DNA from: Pseudomonadota bacterium
Lineage (GTDB): Bacteria; Pseudomonadota; Alphaproteobacteria; Paracaedibacterales; CAITNM01
Direction: 5' to 3'
Assembly (NCBI GenBank): GCA_026400695.1
Contig: JAPLON010000043.1
Span: 1-7,052 of the forward strand
Length of the DNA stretch: 7,052 nucleotides
Positions 1-5,935 of this stretch are shown piece after piece (the stretch's first letter is position 1; each line of letters starts with the position of its first letter). The position numbers and the translations under genes are program-made. Under the pieces are notes generated by a model. The model had not been told where the DNA came from. It saw nothing but the letters and a program-made list of their open reading frames with translations, and made no database searches.

Positions 1-67
1 CATGCGCAAAAATGCTATGTCCTTCAAATACCTCACCTCATCTGTCAAGAAAATTCTTCATGCGTAG
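1..67 (+). CDS. Possible C-terminal end of an unidentified plus-strand gene (partial)
   Basis: A plus-strand frame is open from the left edge and stops at TAG 65-67; its last residues read MRKNAMSFKYLTSSVKKILHA. The Lys-rich, helix-like ending is typical of a protein C-terminus and would be convergent with the next gene, which ends at 103. About 22 codons is too little to identify anything. An alternative on the minus strand is a gene beginning at TTG 46-48 or GTG 34-36 and running out of the window (LTDEVRYLKDIAFLRM), and the two cannot easily both be real. The weak inverted repeat TAGGC/GCCTA at 65-87 could be part of a terminator but has a 13-nt loop. Confidence 0.2.
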   Translation, partial: MRKNAMSFKYLTSSVKKILHA

Positions 68-102
68 GCCCTGATAGCTTTAGCCTATTAGCTTTACAAA
101 GG

Positions 103-948
103 TTATTTTTTAAGTGTTCTAAGCAAGCAAAGAAGAGTTTTCCGCTTCTTTCCTCTAAAAAATGCTTTTGACGTTGTACCATCCACAAACTCTAATCCAG
201 TATCAAGCAACGATTGCAGAGCTTTCAGCTTAGACGCTGTATCCCCTTTTGCTGCATTGGTTAACTGTAGTGCCAGACCCTTTAACTCTACAGCAACACC
301 AAGCTTAGACAATGCTTCTAGGGCGTTATCTGTGACTTTGTTTAAAGCAGCCATAGCAACTTTAGTATTTTTAGTTTCACGCAACCTATCAAATATACCT
401 TGTACAATGGCCCCAGGTTCTTCAAGCGGAGGAAACTTAATAGCAGATCCGATATGAGATAAAGCAACCTCTGACTTTTCAACAACCCCTTCTTTTTCTT
501 TTGTTGGCTTGCTTACCGGAGCAACAACAGGAACCTTTACTATGCTACATTCCTTAGGCAAACAAATATCCAAACCATCTATATTTACAGTAATCCTAAT
601 AAGTTGCTCTACTGCACTTTTTTGAGACCTAAAATGCTTTAGCCAATCTTCACTAAGCATACTAGCATCGATGTTTACTTTAATATCAATCATCGCTCCT
701 AATTCAAACGGCTTAGGTGCTTTAGATATAGGCTTTTCACCAAGTAACTCGCTCACCAAATCCCCACATGGAGATTCACTTGAAGCAAACATGGAGCTGC
801 CGCTAAAGTCTACAGCTCCTAGCCCAGATAACTTAGATGGTTTAGTTGTGTGAGATTCACCAAGCATATCGCATACTAAATATTCACATGCAGACATACT
901 GGTACTAAAAGCTGTGGCAATAAGGGCCAAAAGCATTAAATTCTTCAT
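103..948 (-). CDS. Unrecognised exported protein with an internal N-terminal duplication (281 aa)
   Basis: I do not recognise this family. The ATG at 946-948 is chosen over a start at 981 because AGGAGT lies 6 nt upstream of it and the protein then begins with a textbook signal peptide (MKNLMLLALIATAFSTSMSA, then Cys21). The MSAC ending could be a weak lipobox or a normal signal-peptidase site. After cleavage, residues 21-47 (CEYLVCDMLGE...LGAVDF) are echoed at 61-88 (CGDLVSELLGE...LGAMIDI), about 40 residues apart, with recognisable similarity in the DNA as well. A second short echo is VNIDA (91-95) and VNIDG (121-125). A Pro/Lys/Glu-rich linker (about 139-160) leads to a C-terminal half that looks alpha-helical and ends very basic (RGKKRK...RTLKK). 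It lies on the same strand as the serine protease gene, about 180 bp downstream of it. Export is likely; function is unknown. Confidence 0.75.
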   Translation of the reverse strand: MKNLMLLALIATAFSTSMSACEYLVCDMLGESHTTKPSKLSGLGAVDFSGSSMFASSESPCGDLVSELLGEKPISKAPKPFELGAMIDIKVNIDASMLSEDWLKHFRSQKSAVEQLIRITVNIDGLDICLPKECSIVKVPVVAPVSKPTKEKEGVVEKSEVALSHIGSAIKFPPLEEPGAIVQGIFDRLRETKNTKVAMAALNKVTDNALEALSKLGVAVELKGLALQLTNAAKGDTASKLKALQSLLDTGLEFVDGTTSKAFFRGKKRKTLLCLLRTLKK

Positions 949-954
949 AAAATT

Positions 955-960
955 ACTCCT
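955..960 (-). promoter_or_regulatory. Ribosome binding site AGGAGT that fixes the start at 948
   Basis: The minus strand reads AGGAGTAATTTTATG, a near-perfect Shine-Dalgarno 6 nt before the ATG at 946-948. This is the clearest ribosome binding site in the window; most other genes here have only weak ones. It decides the start in favour of the signal-peptide methionine rather than the upstream in-frame codon at 981. Confidence 0.8.
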
Positions 961-1066
961 TTTATAAATATGAAAAAACAATCTTCACTCATAAAGGTAG
1001 GAAATATTTATTAAGGAAAAGTTAACTGTTTTATTTAGATACTGAAACAAATTCAGCATGGCATTT

Positions 1067-1089
1067 TAGTATAATCGATACTATAATCG
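1067..1089. repeat. Small AT-rich dyad and 8-bp direct repeat between two secreted-protein genes
   Basis: TAGTAT (1067-1072) pairs with ATACTA (1078-1083) around a 5-nt loop, and TATAATCG occurs twice, at 1070-1077 and 1082-1089. It lies downstream of the serine protease gene (ends 1128) and upstream of the orphan secreted-protein gene (starts 948). There is no T-run on the minus strand after the hairpin, so it is a poor intrinsic terminator. An operator is possible, but so is chance in AT-rich DNA. The rest of the 949-1127 gap shows no gene. Confidence 0.3.
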
Positions 1090-1127
1090 CGAATTTGGAC
1101 TTTAAAATGTGAAGACGAACCTCCCAG

Positions 1128-2186
1128 TTACCCCCCTCTCAGTTTATTGACATTTTCAGCTATCCAATTTCTATACCCTGTAAGATTAATAAAATTATTA
1201 ACATAAACAACTCCCACCGATTCACAAGTTTTATCTTCGGAAAAATTACCAAAATTTTTGGAACTGCTTCCACCGTTTGTGTGAATACCAAGAATAACAA
1301 AATTACCATCTATTTTTATTATAAGTGGAGCCCCAGAGCAGCCTTCGTGCAATACTGACATTAATCGTAAAGATGCTTTACCATAAGTTGCTGGAAATTC
1401 AATTTCAGCTTCTTTTGTAATATGAACTAATCTTTGCCTGTTGATAGGGTTTACAGAGCAAATTTCTGCCATTTCCGTTGCTAGACCTTCTGCAATTTTT
1501 CCATCTAATGTTGATAATAATGATTGACCACTGCTTTTAAACCGGTGAATAGATAAGGTGCGACACATTGCGGCTAACCTTTTGCAATTTCCTATTACAG
1601 ATACGTCGCTATAAGAAACCACAAAGCCGTTCGCTTCTATGTTATCATCTAGAGGTTCTGTAATTGGCAATAAACTACTTGCTGTAAATGATTTATCACG
1701 AATTTGTAATTTCATTAATGCAAGGTCAGCATTTGGGTGGGTAATTATAGTAGGTTGGGTTACTTCAAGTTGTGTATCAGAATCCAACTGCACATATATT
1801 TTTAGATAATTTTTTTCCAAACACCTCATCGCGTATTGCAAACCAAGGGCTGTATGTCTGCAGCACAAGAAAATATCTGGTGCAACTCGAGTAATAGTTG
1901 CTTGGGTAAGAGTGGTTGATGATTTGGTTTCTTGAGTGCTGTAAGTTAATCCGCAAACATCACCAACAAAAGGATTTCGCGTATCAAAAACTCCGCGGGT
2001 TATTGCTTCTTTAGCATCTTTTTCTGTAGCAAAGGTTGCACCGGTATTGTACCTTTTTCCACAAATTTTTTCTCGTACCAGCTCGTCATCTGAAATTGCG
2101 CAAGCATTTAATAGCGCTGATTTAGTAATTACAATAATGATTAATTTTTTAAATACATCATGATCTTCTTTAAAAATTTTCAACAT
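1128..2186 (-). CDS. Exported trypsin-like (chymotrypsin-fold, S1) serine protease
   Basis: Cleaves peptide bonds after export. Numbering from the upstream GTG at 2207, the catalytic triad is His118 (FLCCRHTAL), Asp161 (NADLALMKL) and Ser291 (EGCSGAPLI), in the order and spacing of the chymotrypsin fold. A strand after Ser (FVILGIHTNGG) and a C-terminal YRNWI helix (compare YxxWI in S1 proteases) support this. Hydrophobic residues 22-36 (LIIIVITKSALLNAC) look like a signal peptide ending in Ala-Cys. I place the start at ATG 2184-2186 (352 aa), because the best promoter puts the transcript start near 2209, almost on top of the GTG at 2207 (359 aa). Odd points: the Asp usually before the nucleophile (GDSGGP) is Cys290; Cys115-116 precede the His instead of following it; there are eleven cysteines in all. 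It is divergent from the cysteine protease gene. Confidence 0.85.
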   Translation of the reverse strand: MLKIFKEDHDVFKKLIIIVITKSALLNACAISDDELVREKICGKRYNTGATFATEKDAKEAITRGVFDTRNPFVGDVCGLTYSTQETKSSTTLTQATITRVAPDIFLCCRHTALGLQYAMRCLEKNYLKIYVQLDSDTQLEVTQPTIITHPNADLALMKLQIRDKSFTASSLLPITEPLDDNIEANGFVVSYSDVSVIGNCKRLAAMCRTLSIHRFKSSGQSLLSTLDGKIAEGLATEMAEICSVNPINRQRLVHITKEAEIEFPATYGKASLRLMSVLHEGCSGAPLIIKIDGNFVILGIHTNGGSSSKNFGNFSEDKTCESVGVVYVNNFINLTGYRNWIAENVNKLRGG

Positions 2187-2215
2187 ACCCAATATTACTA
2201 ACAACACTCATATTA

Positions 2216-2243
2216 TTTATAGCAATCAATTTATTTATTTCAA
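2216..2243 (-). promoter_or_regulatory. Promoter of the serine protease gene
   Basis: On the minus strand TTGAAA (2243-2238) is followed after 16 nt by TATAAA (2221-2216); each hexamer matches the sigma-70 consensus at five of six positions. Transcription would start near 2209, giving a leader of about 23 nt to the ATG at 2186. The region is very AT-rich, so chance matches are possible. Confidence 0.5.
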
Positions 2244-2294
2244 GTTAATTTGTGCAGAGCTTAGTAACATTAATTAATAAAAGTTTAATTATTG

Positions 2295-2323
2295 TTAACT
2301 ATTTTTTAATATCTTTTTATTAA
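2295..2323 (+). promoter_or_regulatory. Promoter candidate of the cysteine protease gene
   Basis: TTAACT (2295-2300), a 17-nt spacer and TATTAA (2318-2323) are a four-of-six match in each hexamer, about 40 nt before the ATG at 2362. The DNA between the divergent protease genes is nearly all A/T, so this is only the best of several possibilities. It does not overlap the minus-strand promoter at 2216-2243, leaving about 50 bp between the two where a shared regulator could bind. Confidence 0.3.
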
Positions 2324-2361
2324 AATAAACTTAGTCGTCTTACTTATATTTGGATAACTAT

Positions 2362-3666
2362 ATGTATATGCAACGATTAATTATAATTCTATCAGTAATT
2401 TTCTTAAAACTTGAAAGCGCACAAGTAGTTCCGGGTGATACAACGCCAGACTCACATTGCGTATTTAGAAGAACAGGTTGTATTAGCGCACCAGATGGCG
2501 CTATAAGCGAAACAGATAATTTGATTAGATTTAAAGAATCAATGTTTGCAGGCTTTGGTACACCAGGCATGCGAGTACGTACATTAGCACCGGAAACCCC
2601 ACAAATAACTGAACTTTCTGCAATTGCATCTTGGCCAAAGGAACTTATATATTGCCAATGTAATTTAGGTTCTTGCGCAGCAAATGCTATGGCATTTTGC
2701 ATAAGATATTTGTCAGTACGCAATAGCCGTGACCCTAGTAATTTCTTAGCAAATCCTGAGAGGCTAGATCCATCAAGGCTTTACATTTACTATAATACAC
2801 GATTCTTAGAAGGGGCCGCTTGGAAGACAAACTCAACAGAGTCTGATACTGGAGCATCAATTGCTGGTACAATTTTGGCGGTTGATAAATATGGTTGTTG
2901 TCCTGAAGTTTTTATCGACGATCCAGCAAAACCTACTAATATTTTTGATTATAAAGGCTGGGGGTATGACACAAGAAAATTTGCCGAACAACCTTCGCCA
3001 GAAAGCTATCGCTTTGCATATGACCCAAGTTTTTGTGGATTAAACACATGCAAGGCACTTACCACTGGCAGTGAAGGTAAAAACCCCTACCAATACGTTT
3101 CTAAATACGTGCAATACACTGACATATTTTCAAAGTATACAAAACTTGGATGGCTAGATACTGTGAAAAAACAAGAGCTGGTTAAAGAATGTGTAACAAT
3201 GCTAGCTAAAAATACGCCAATATTATATGGTTTTGGACTTGACCGCAGCTATGAACAACACTGCAACGGCTTTATTCCTATGCCAAGTATAGCTACATTT
3301 GCACCCACAAGTGGGCACGCTGTGGTAATAGTCGGTTACGGCAATTACAACAGAACAGAGCCGAGCAAAAATTATTTTAAGTTTGTAAATTCTTGGGGAC
3401 CTTCATGGGGAAATGGAGGATATGGCTACTTACCTGAAGAATATGTGACTAATCCAAACGTATTCTCACGTGGAGGGTATGCGATTCACCTACCAAGGGT
3501 AACCACAGTCGCAGCAACTATGCCTCCAAAATGTTGTTCAGCTGCAGGTGAACTGCCTACACCAGGAGCAATGGTAAGAGCGGAAATGGTAATGAAAGAA
3601 AAAGATTTATCAAAAAAAGAAGCAACAGCAATAAGCAAAGATGATGAGCAGCAAAGAGACACATAA
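2362..3666 (+). CDS. Exported papain-like (C1A) cysteine protease
   Basis: A thiol protease of the papain fold. Numbering from TTG 2350, the active site is Gln103 (oxyanion hole), Cys109 (CQCNLGSCAANA), His323 (SGHAVVIVGYG) and Asn347 (KFVNSWGPSWGNGGYGY); Gln and Cys are six residues apart, as in papain. The LGSC-AANA form, together with SRLYIYYNTR (143-152) and DTGASI...KYGCCPE (167-186), matches the bacterial and viral branch of the family (QGxLGSCTANA), not classical plant or animal cathepsins. I choose ATG 2362-2364 (434 aa): a GGA sits 7 nt upstream and the protein then opens with a signal peptide (MQRLIIILSVIFLKLESA-Q). Residues 27-92 may be a short propeptide. After the catalytic domain (about 383 onward) is a charged, Lys/Glu-rich tail of about 55 residues with a CC pair. 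At least fourteen cysteines suggest disulfides. Confidence 0.92.
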   Translation: MYMQRLIIILSVIFLKLESAQVVPGDTTPDSHCVFRRTGCISAPDGAISETDNLIRFKESMFAGFGTPGMRVRTLAPETPQITELSAIASWPKELIYCQCNLGSCAANAMAFCIRYLSVRNSRDPSNFLANPERLDPSRLYIYYNTRFLEGAAWKTNSTESDTGASIAGTILAVDKYGCCPEVFIDDPAKPTNIFDYKGWGYDTRKFAEQPSPESYRFAYDPSFCGLNTCKALTTGSEGKNPYQYVSKYVQYTDIFSKYTKLGWLDTVKKQELVKECVTMLAKNTPILYGFGLDRSYEQHCNGFIPMPSIATFAPTSGHAVVIVGYGNYNRTEPSKNYFKFVNSWGPSWGNGGYGYLPEEYVTNPNVFSRGGYAIHLPRVTTVAATMPPKCCSAAGELPTPGAMVRAEMVMKEKDLSKKEATAISKDDEQQRDT

Positions 3667-3695
3667 CGATAACTCTGAAGATTAATTAGACTAAA

Positions 3696-3718
3696 CCCTC
3701 CGGTTTCAACCCGGAGGG
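3696..3718. terminator. GC-rich hairpin between convergent genes, likely bidirectional terminator
   Basis: CCCTCCGG (3696-3703) and CCGGAGGG (3711-3718) form a perfect 8-bp stem with a 7-nt loop, in otherwise AT-rich DNA. It lies 30 bp after the cysteine protease stop and about 45 bp from the stop of the convergent exporter gene. Neither strand has a true U-tract after the stem, so it may act as an RNA 3'-end stabiliser or need a helper such as Rho. Confidence 0.6.
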
Positions 3719-3763
3719 AAACTAGAAAATGCTAAGTCTAAGATTAGCTGCCACCTTGTAACT

Positions 3764-4405
3764 TTAGGAACCTAAATTTGTAAACAATATTTTTATTCCT
3801 AAAAGTATTAAAAGTCCGCCTGTTACTCGCTCTACTATATGCTTATGATCATCAAAAAAAGATCGTAGCCTTTGATTTGAAAAACAAACCGCAACGCACG
3901 TAAACCAAATTAGGGTGGTACTAATGATTATGCCGCCATAAATGGCAATAACTAGATTGGGTTTTGATGGCGTAATAAAAGCCGAAAGCAAACTTAAAAA
4001 GAAAAGCATAGCCTTAGGGTTTATCGCATTGGTAAAAAATCCGGTACGTAACGCTGCAAAGGAAGATATTGTCCGCAAGTGTTCGTGGCTATCTGCAATT
4101 TTTTGGGTATGCTTTTTAACAAGCAATCCCTTTATACCTATGTACATAAGGTAAGCCGCACCGCAGTATTTAAACAAATAAAATAGCCAGGGGGTTTTTG
4201 TAATAGCTACCCCAACTCCAAGCAAAATGTAGGTGAGATGCACCAGAATTCCAAGTGACACCCCTATGGCAGTTAGAACTCCAATTTTACGGGTGTAGAT
4301 TAAGCTGTTGCGCATAACCACGGCAAAATCTGGACCTGGACTCATAACACCCAACATCTGGATTACCGTTAACGTTAAAAACGAGGGCAGATAATCAATT
4401 AACAT
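3764..4405 (-). CDS. LysE/RhtB-family amino-acid (or small-metabolite) exporter
   Basis: An inner-membrane transporter of the LysE superfamily, whose characterised members export lysine, homoserine, threonine or leucine by proton-coupled efflux. The N-terminal signature is clear: a first hydrophobic helix ending in SPGPDFAVVMRNSL (22-35). Further hydrophobic segments lie at about 42-68, 72-96, 132-145, 150-176 and 195-210, and GFFTNAINPKAMLFFLSLL (122-140) is the second typical block. From the ATG at 4403-4405 the length is 213 aa, usual for the family; an in-frame TTG at 4423 would add six residues but gives a less typical N-terminus. The substrate cannot be told from sequence. It is downstream of the repeat-protein gene on the same strand, but 580 bp and a strong terminator separate them, so it is probably transcribed alone. 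Confidence 0.9.
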   Translation of the reverse strand: MLIDYLPSFLTLTVIQMLGVMSPGPDFAVVMRNSLIYTRKIGVLTAIGVSLGILVHLTYILLGVGVAITKTPWLFYLFKYCGAAYLMYIGIKGLLVKKHTQKIADSHEHLRTISSFAALRTGFFTNAINPKAMLFFLSLLSAFITPSKPNLVIAIYGGIIISTTLIWFTCVAVCFSNQRLRSFFDDHKHIVERVTGGLLILLGIKILFTNLGS

Positions 4406-4432
4406 AGAAAAATCCAATAACAACCTATTTCA

Positions 4433-4438
4433 AGTATA
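4433..4438 (-). promoter_or_regulatory. Candidate -10 element of the exporter gene
   Basis: The minus strand reads TATACT at 4438-4433, five of six consensus positions, which would start the transcript near 4426 and leave a leader of about 20 nt before ATG 4405. No convincing -35 hexamer lies 16-18 nt upstream. Confidence 0.35.
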
Positions 4439-4526
4439 GGCATTTTTAGTTAATCTCTACTAGCTGGTTGCTATGGCTTCCCAACAATTCTCATTTGAAT
4501 AAACATTACCAAAGTTTATTAAGAGC

Positions 4527-4674
4527 TTAGAATTTGTAGCTTGCTTGGGGCCCACCTGCCCCAGAAAAAGTGACAACAACCCACCCCAGCCGCCACCTCA
4601 AACATAATCCTGCCTTAGTCTTAAAATCCATAGGATCTTAAGATTATGTTCTCCCATGGGCTTTCGGCCCACAC
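4527..4674. other. Structured, GC-richer part of the long intergenic region
   Basis: The gene-free stretch 4424-4984 contains a compact block unlike its surroundings. TGGGG/CCCCA pair at 4546-4563. AACATAAT (4601-4608) pairs with ATTATGTT (4643-4650), enclosing a second stem of CTTAAAATCC (4620-4629) with GGATCTTAAG (4633-4642), one mismatch and a 3-nt loop. TGGGC (4657-4661) pairs with GCCCA (4667-4671). Between these, 4572-4600 is almost free of G on the plus strand. A 34-codon minus-strand frame (4631-4527, ending GGPQASYKF) crosses the block but lacks a ribosome site. Possible explanations are a small RNA, a palindromic repeat element or a long 5' leader of the exporter gene. It does not match the SRP, tmRNA or RNase P core motifs I can recall. 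The stretch 4439-4526 shows nothing I can name. Confidence 0.4.
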
Positions 4675-4718
4675 AAAAAGTGTCTACAATGCCAACAGCG
4701 CTGTTGGTTTTGTAGACA
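4675..4718 (-). terminator. Strong intrinsic terminator on the minus strand
   Basis: TGTCTACAA (4681-4689) pairs perfectly with TTGTAGACA (4710-4718), and inside it CCAACAG (4692-4698) pairs with CTGTTGG (4701-4707), separated by a 2-by-2 internal loop. Read on the minus strand, the 16-bp stem is followed after one C by TTTTT (4679-4675), as in Rho-independent terminators. It lies about 265 bp beyond the stop of the cadherin-like repeat gene and before the exporter gene. The plus strand has no U-tract here, so the orientation is clear. The distance suggests it once ended a longer gene or ends a transcript with a long 3' tail. Confidence 0.75.
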
Positions 4719-4769
4719 GGACACCCTTTAACTAAAGAGGAGTCACCATTGCTGGTTACTCAGCTTACG

Positions 4770-4790
4770 CACCCAAGCTACTCTTGGGTG
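4770..4790. repeat. Perfect 8-bp hairpin CACCCAAG/CTTGGGTG
   Basis: CACCCAAG (4770-4777) and CTTGGGTG (4783-4790) form a perfect stem with a 5-nt loop, flanked by GTTAC (4755-4759) and GTAAC (4790-4794), which could extend it. No U-tract follows on either strand. It stands between the strong terminator and the coding debris, in the path of read-through from the repeat-protein gene, and might slow polymerase or protect RNA. Confidence 0.45.
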
Positions 4791-4815
4791 TAACTTACCA
4801 CCTAAAATTAATATA

Positions 4816-5054
4816 TCAGTGATTAGTTAATGTTTGGTTAAAATGGGAGACTATATTTACTTCATTTTCTTCTTTAACATCGCTTAATGCAAATAATATT
4901 GCTCGTTGGGAGCTGTGACCTAATCAATTGCATCAATTTTTCTTTTGCTACATCTACATAATCTCACATAAAGACTTGCCCCCATTACCACCAACTGCAA
5001 CAGCATGAACTCCAACAACTTTTTAATACGCTCCAACAATGCCAGAATCCCCAT
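4816..5054 (-). pseudogene. Possible frameshifted coding remnant overlapping and following the repeat-protein gene
   Basis: Protein-like stretches follow one another on the minus strand but in different frames. They are ILALLERIKK (from ATG 5052-5054), then VVGVHAVAVGGNGGKSL, then YVDVAKEKLMQLI (ends 4922), then a 35-codon piece (4923-4819) including RAILFALSDVKEENEVNI and ending at TGA 4816-4818. Joined, they would read as one alpha/beta-looking segment of about 80 residues. The current frame of the upstream gene instead gives a Trp/Cys-rich ending and stops at 4985. This suggests several indels in a formerly longer gene or in a separate small gene. It is a reading by eye without a homologue, and short frames can look protein-like by chance. 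Confidence 0.35.
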
Positions 5055-5851
5055 TTCGGCTGCACAAAGGCTTTTTTAAATGCCTCGCACCCAGTAATAG
5101 GGTTAACTTTAACAGTAATCGTAGCAATGTTAGATATACCACCCTTGCCATCGTAAGCTTGGTAAGCAAATGAATCATCACCACTGAAATTTGGATTATT
5201 AGTCGTATAAGTGTATTTTCCATTTGCGGGATCTAGATTTACAGTACCATGGGTTGGTCCTGAAGCTATTTTGTAGGTTAGTTTATCGCCATCAGCATTA
5301 GAGGCAAGTAAAGTACCGTTAATAATGGTATCTTCCTTTCCAATAATAAACTCGTCTTTAATAACTGGCGCATGATTAACAGGAACTGGATTGTTATCAG
5401 CACTAACAACTACTATCACGTTTGCCGTAGAAGTACCGCTAGTTAGCGTAAAGGAAAATAAATCTTCACCGAAAAAATTAATGTTTCTGATGTATGTATA
5501 AGTGTATTGCCCAGTTTGAAAGTTTAATGTGCCATTAGTCGGGCGATTTTTTAAAACATAATCTAGCAAAATACCACGACTGCTAAATGCTTTAGGCAGT
5601 GTTCCAGTTATTTCAGATAGTGCACTAGTTGTTTTTTGTACACTAGTGAGAGAAAGAAGGTCATCGACAAGAGCGCCAGAATTATGTGCAGATGTTCCTG
5701 TTCCGTACGCCCTAGAGATATCAGAATTTTCGTCAAGCAAGGGGGGATAATCTGAATCCACAGCAGCAGTTAAGCTTGCAAAAAGTGGGATAATTGACAG
5801 TACTAACCCAGTATAATTCCTTTTTATGGAATAATTATTGTACGTTTTCAC
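4985..5851 (-). CDS. Exported protein with two cadherin-like Ig repeats and an aberrant C-terminus
   Basis: Likely a surface or secreted adhesin-like protein. It starts at GTG 5849-5851, as no ATG or TTG fits. A basic N-terminus and hydrophobic segment (about 14-30, ending SLTAA) form a signal peptide. A Ser/Thr-rich stretch precedes two tandem repeats: one near 84-152 (NGTLNFQTGQYTYTYIRN, then FFGEDLFSF) and a better one at 160-250. The second carries the hallmarks of bacterial cadherin-like/VCBS-type domains: KEDT, NADGDKLTY, GPTHGTVNLD, GKYTYT, FSGDDSFAYQAYDGKGG and ATITVKVNP. Such domains bind calcium and occur in adhesins, usually in many copies, so 288 aa is short. The last 34 residues (from ITGCEAF on) are strikingly rich in Trp and Cys and end CCCSWW, unlike any expected domain. 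I suspect a frameshift; see the overlapping remnant. Confidence 0.8.
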   Translation of the reverse strand: MKTYNNYSIKRNYTGLVLSIIPLFASLTAAVDSDYPPLLDENSDISRAYGTGTSAHNSGALVDDLLSLTSVQKTTSALSEITGTLPKAFSSRGILLDYVLKNRPTNGTLNFQTGQYTYTYIRNINFFGEDLFSFTLTSGTSTANVIVVVSADNNPVPVNHAPVIKDEFIIGKEDTIINGTLLASNADGDKLTYKIASGPTHGTVNLDPANGKYTYTTNNPNFSGDDSFAYQAYDGKGGISNIATITVKVNPITGCEAFKKAFVQPKWGFWHCWSVLKSCWSSCCCSWW

Positions 5852-5886
5852 ATCAATTAATAAGCTAACCCCTAATACTTAGTAGT

Positions 5887-5915
5887 ATTATATAATTTTA
5901 TTAATATTTTGTTAA
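5887..5915 (-). promoter_or_regulatory. Near-consensus sigma-70 promoter of the repeat-protein gene
   Basis: The minus strand carries TTAACA (5915-5910), a 17-nt spacer and TATAAT (5892-5887): five of six and six of six consensus matches with ideal spacing. The transcript would start near 5880, about 30 nt before GTG 5851. The leader has AGGGG about 15-20 nt from the start but no well-placed ribosome site, so translation may be weak. Confidence 0.65.
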
Positions 5916-5935
5916 AAATAAAGTATCTAATACTT
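5914..5935 (-). terminator. Probable weak terminator after suhB
   Basis: Seven bases after the suhB stop, the minus strand reads AAGTAT-TAG-ATACTT (5935-5921), a perfect 6-bp stem with a 3-nt loop, then TATTTTT (5920-5914). The form is that of an intrinsic terminator, but the A/T stem is weak. It abuts the -35 box of the next gene. Confidence 0.45.

Noticed and set aside
65..87. Inverted repeat TAGGC/GCCTA as terminator after the left-edge gene
   Set aside because: Only 5 bp of stem with a 13-nt loop and no adjacent T-run; too weak to call.
2358..2723. 121-codon minus-strand frame inside the cysteine protease gene
   Set aside because: It lies entirely within the convincing papain-like gene on the other strand, shows no domain and has no independent promoter or ribosome site.
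4527..4631. 34-codon minus-strand frame ending in SYKF, recalling the aromatic end of outer-membrane barrels
   Set aside because: Far too short for a barrel, no ribosome site, and it lies across the hairpin block; the resemblance is only the last few residues.
4540..4800. Known structural RNA (SRP RNA, tmRNA, RNase P RNA) or a tRNA
   Set aside because: No GTTCGANTC T-loop, no SRP GGAAG core, no RNase P or tmRNA tag-like motif could be found on either strand.
4729..4818. Plus-strand GAGGAG followed by ATT GCT GGT TAC TCA GCT, like a short peptide gene
   Set aside because: The start codon would be the rare ATT, there is no plus-strand promoter in view, and the frame spans a perfect hairpin that explains the conserved-looking sequence better.
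4920..5054. 44-codon minus-strand frame from ATG 5054 with a hydrophobic middle (LLQLVVMGASLYV), like a small membrane protein
   Set aside because: No ribosome site, complete overlap with the end of the repeat-protein gene, and neighbouring frames are equally protein-like; better treated as part of the suspected frameshifted remnant.
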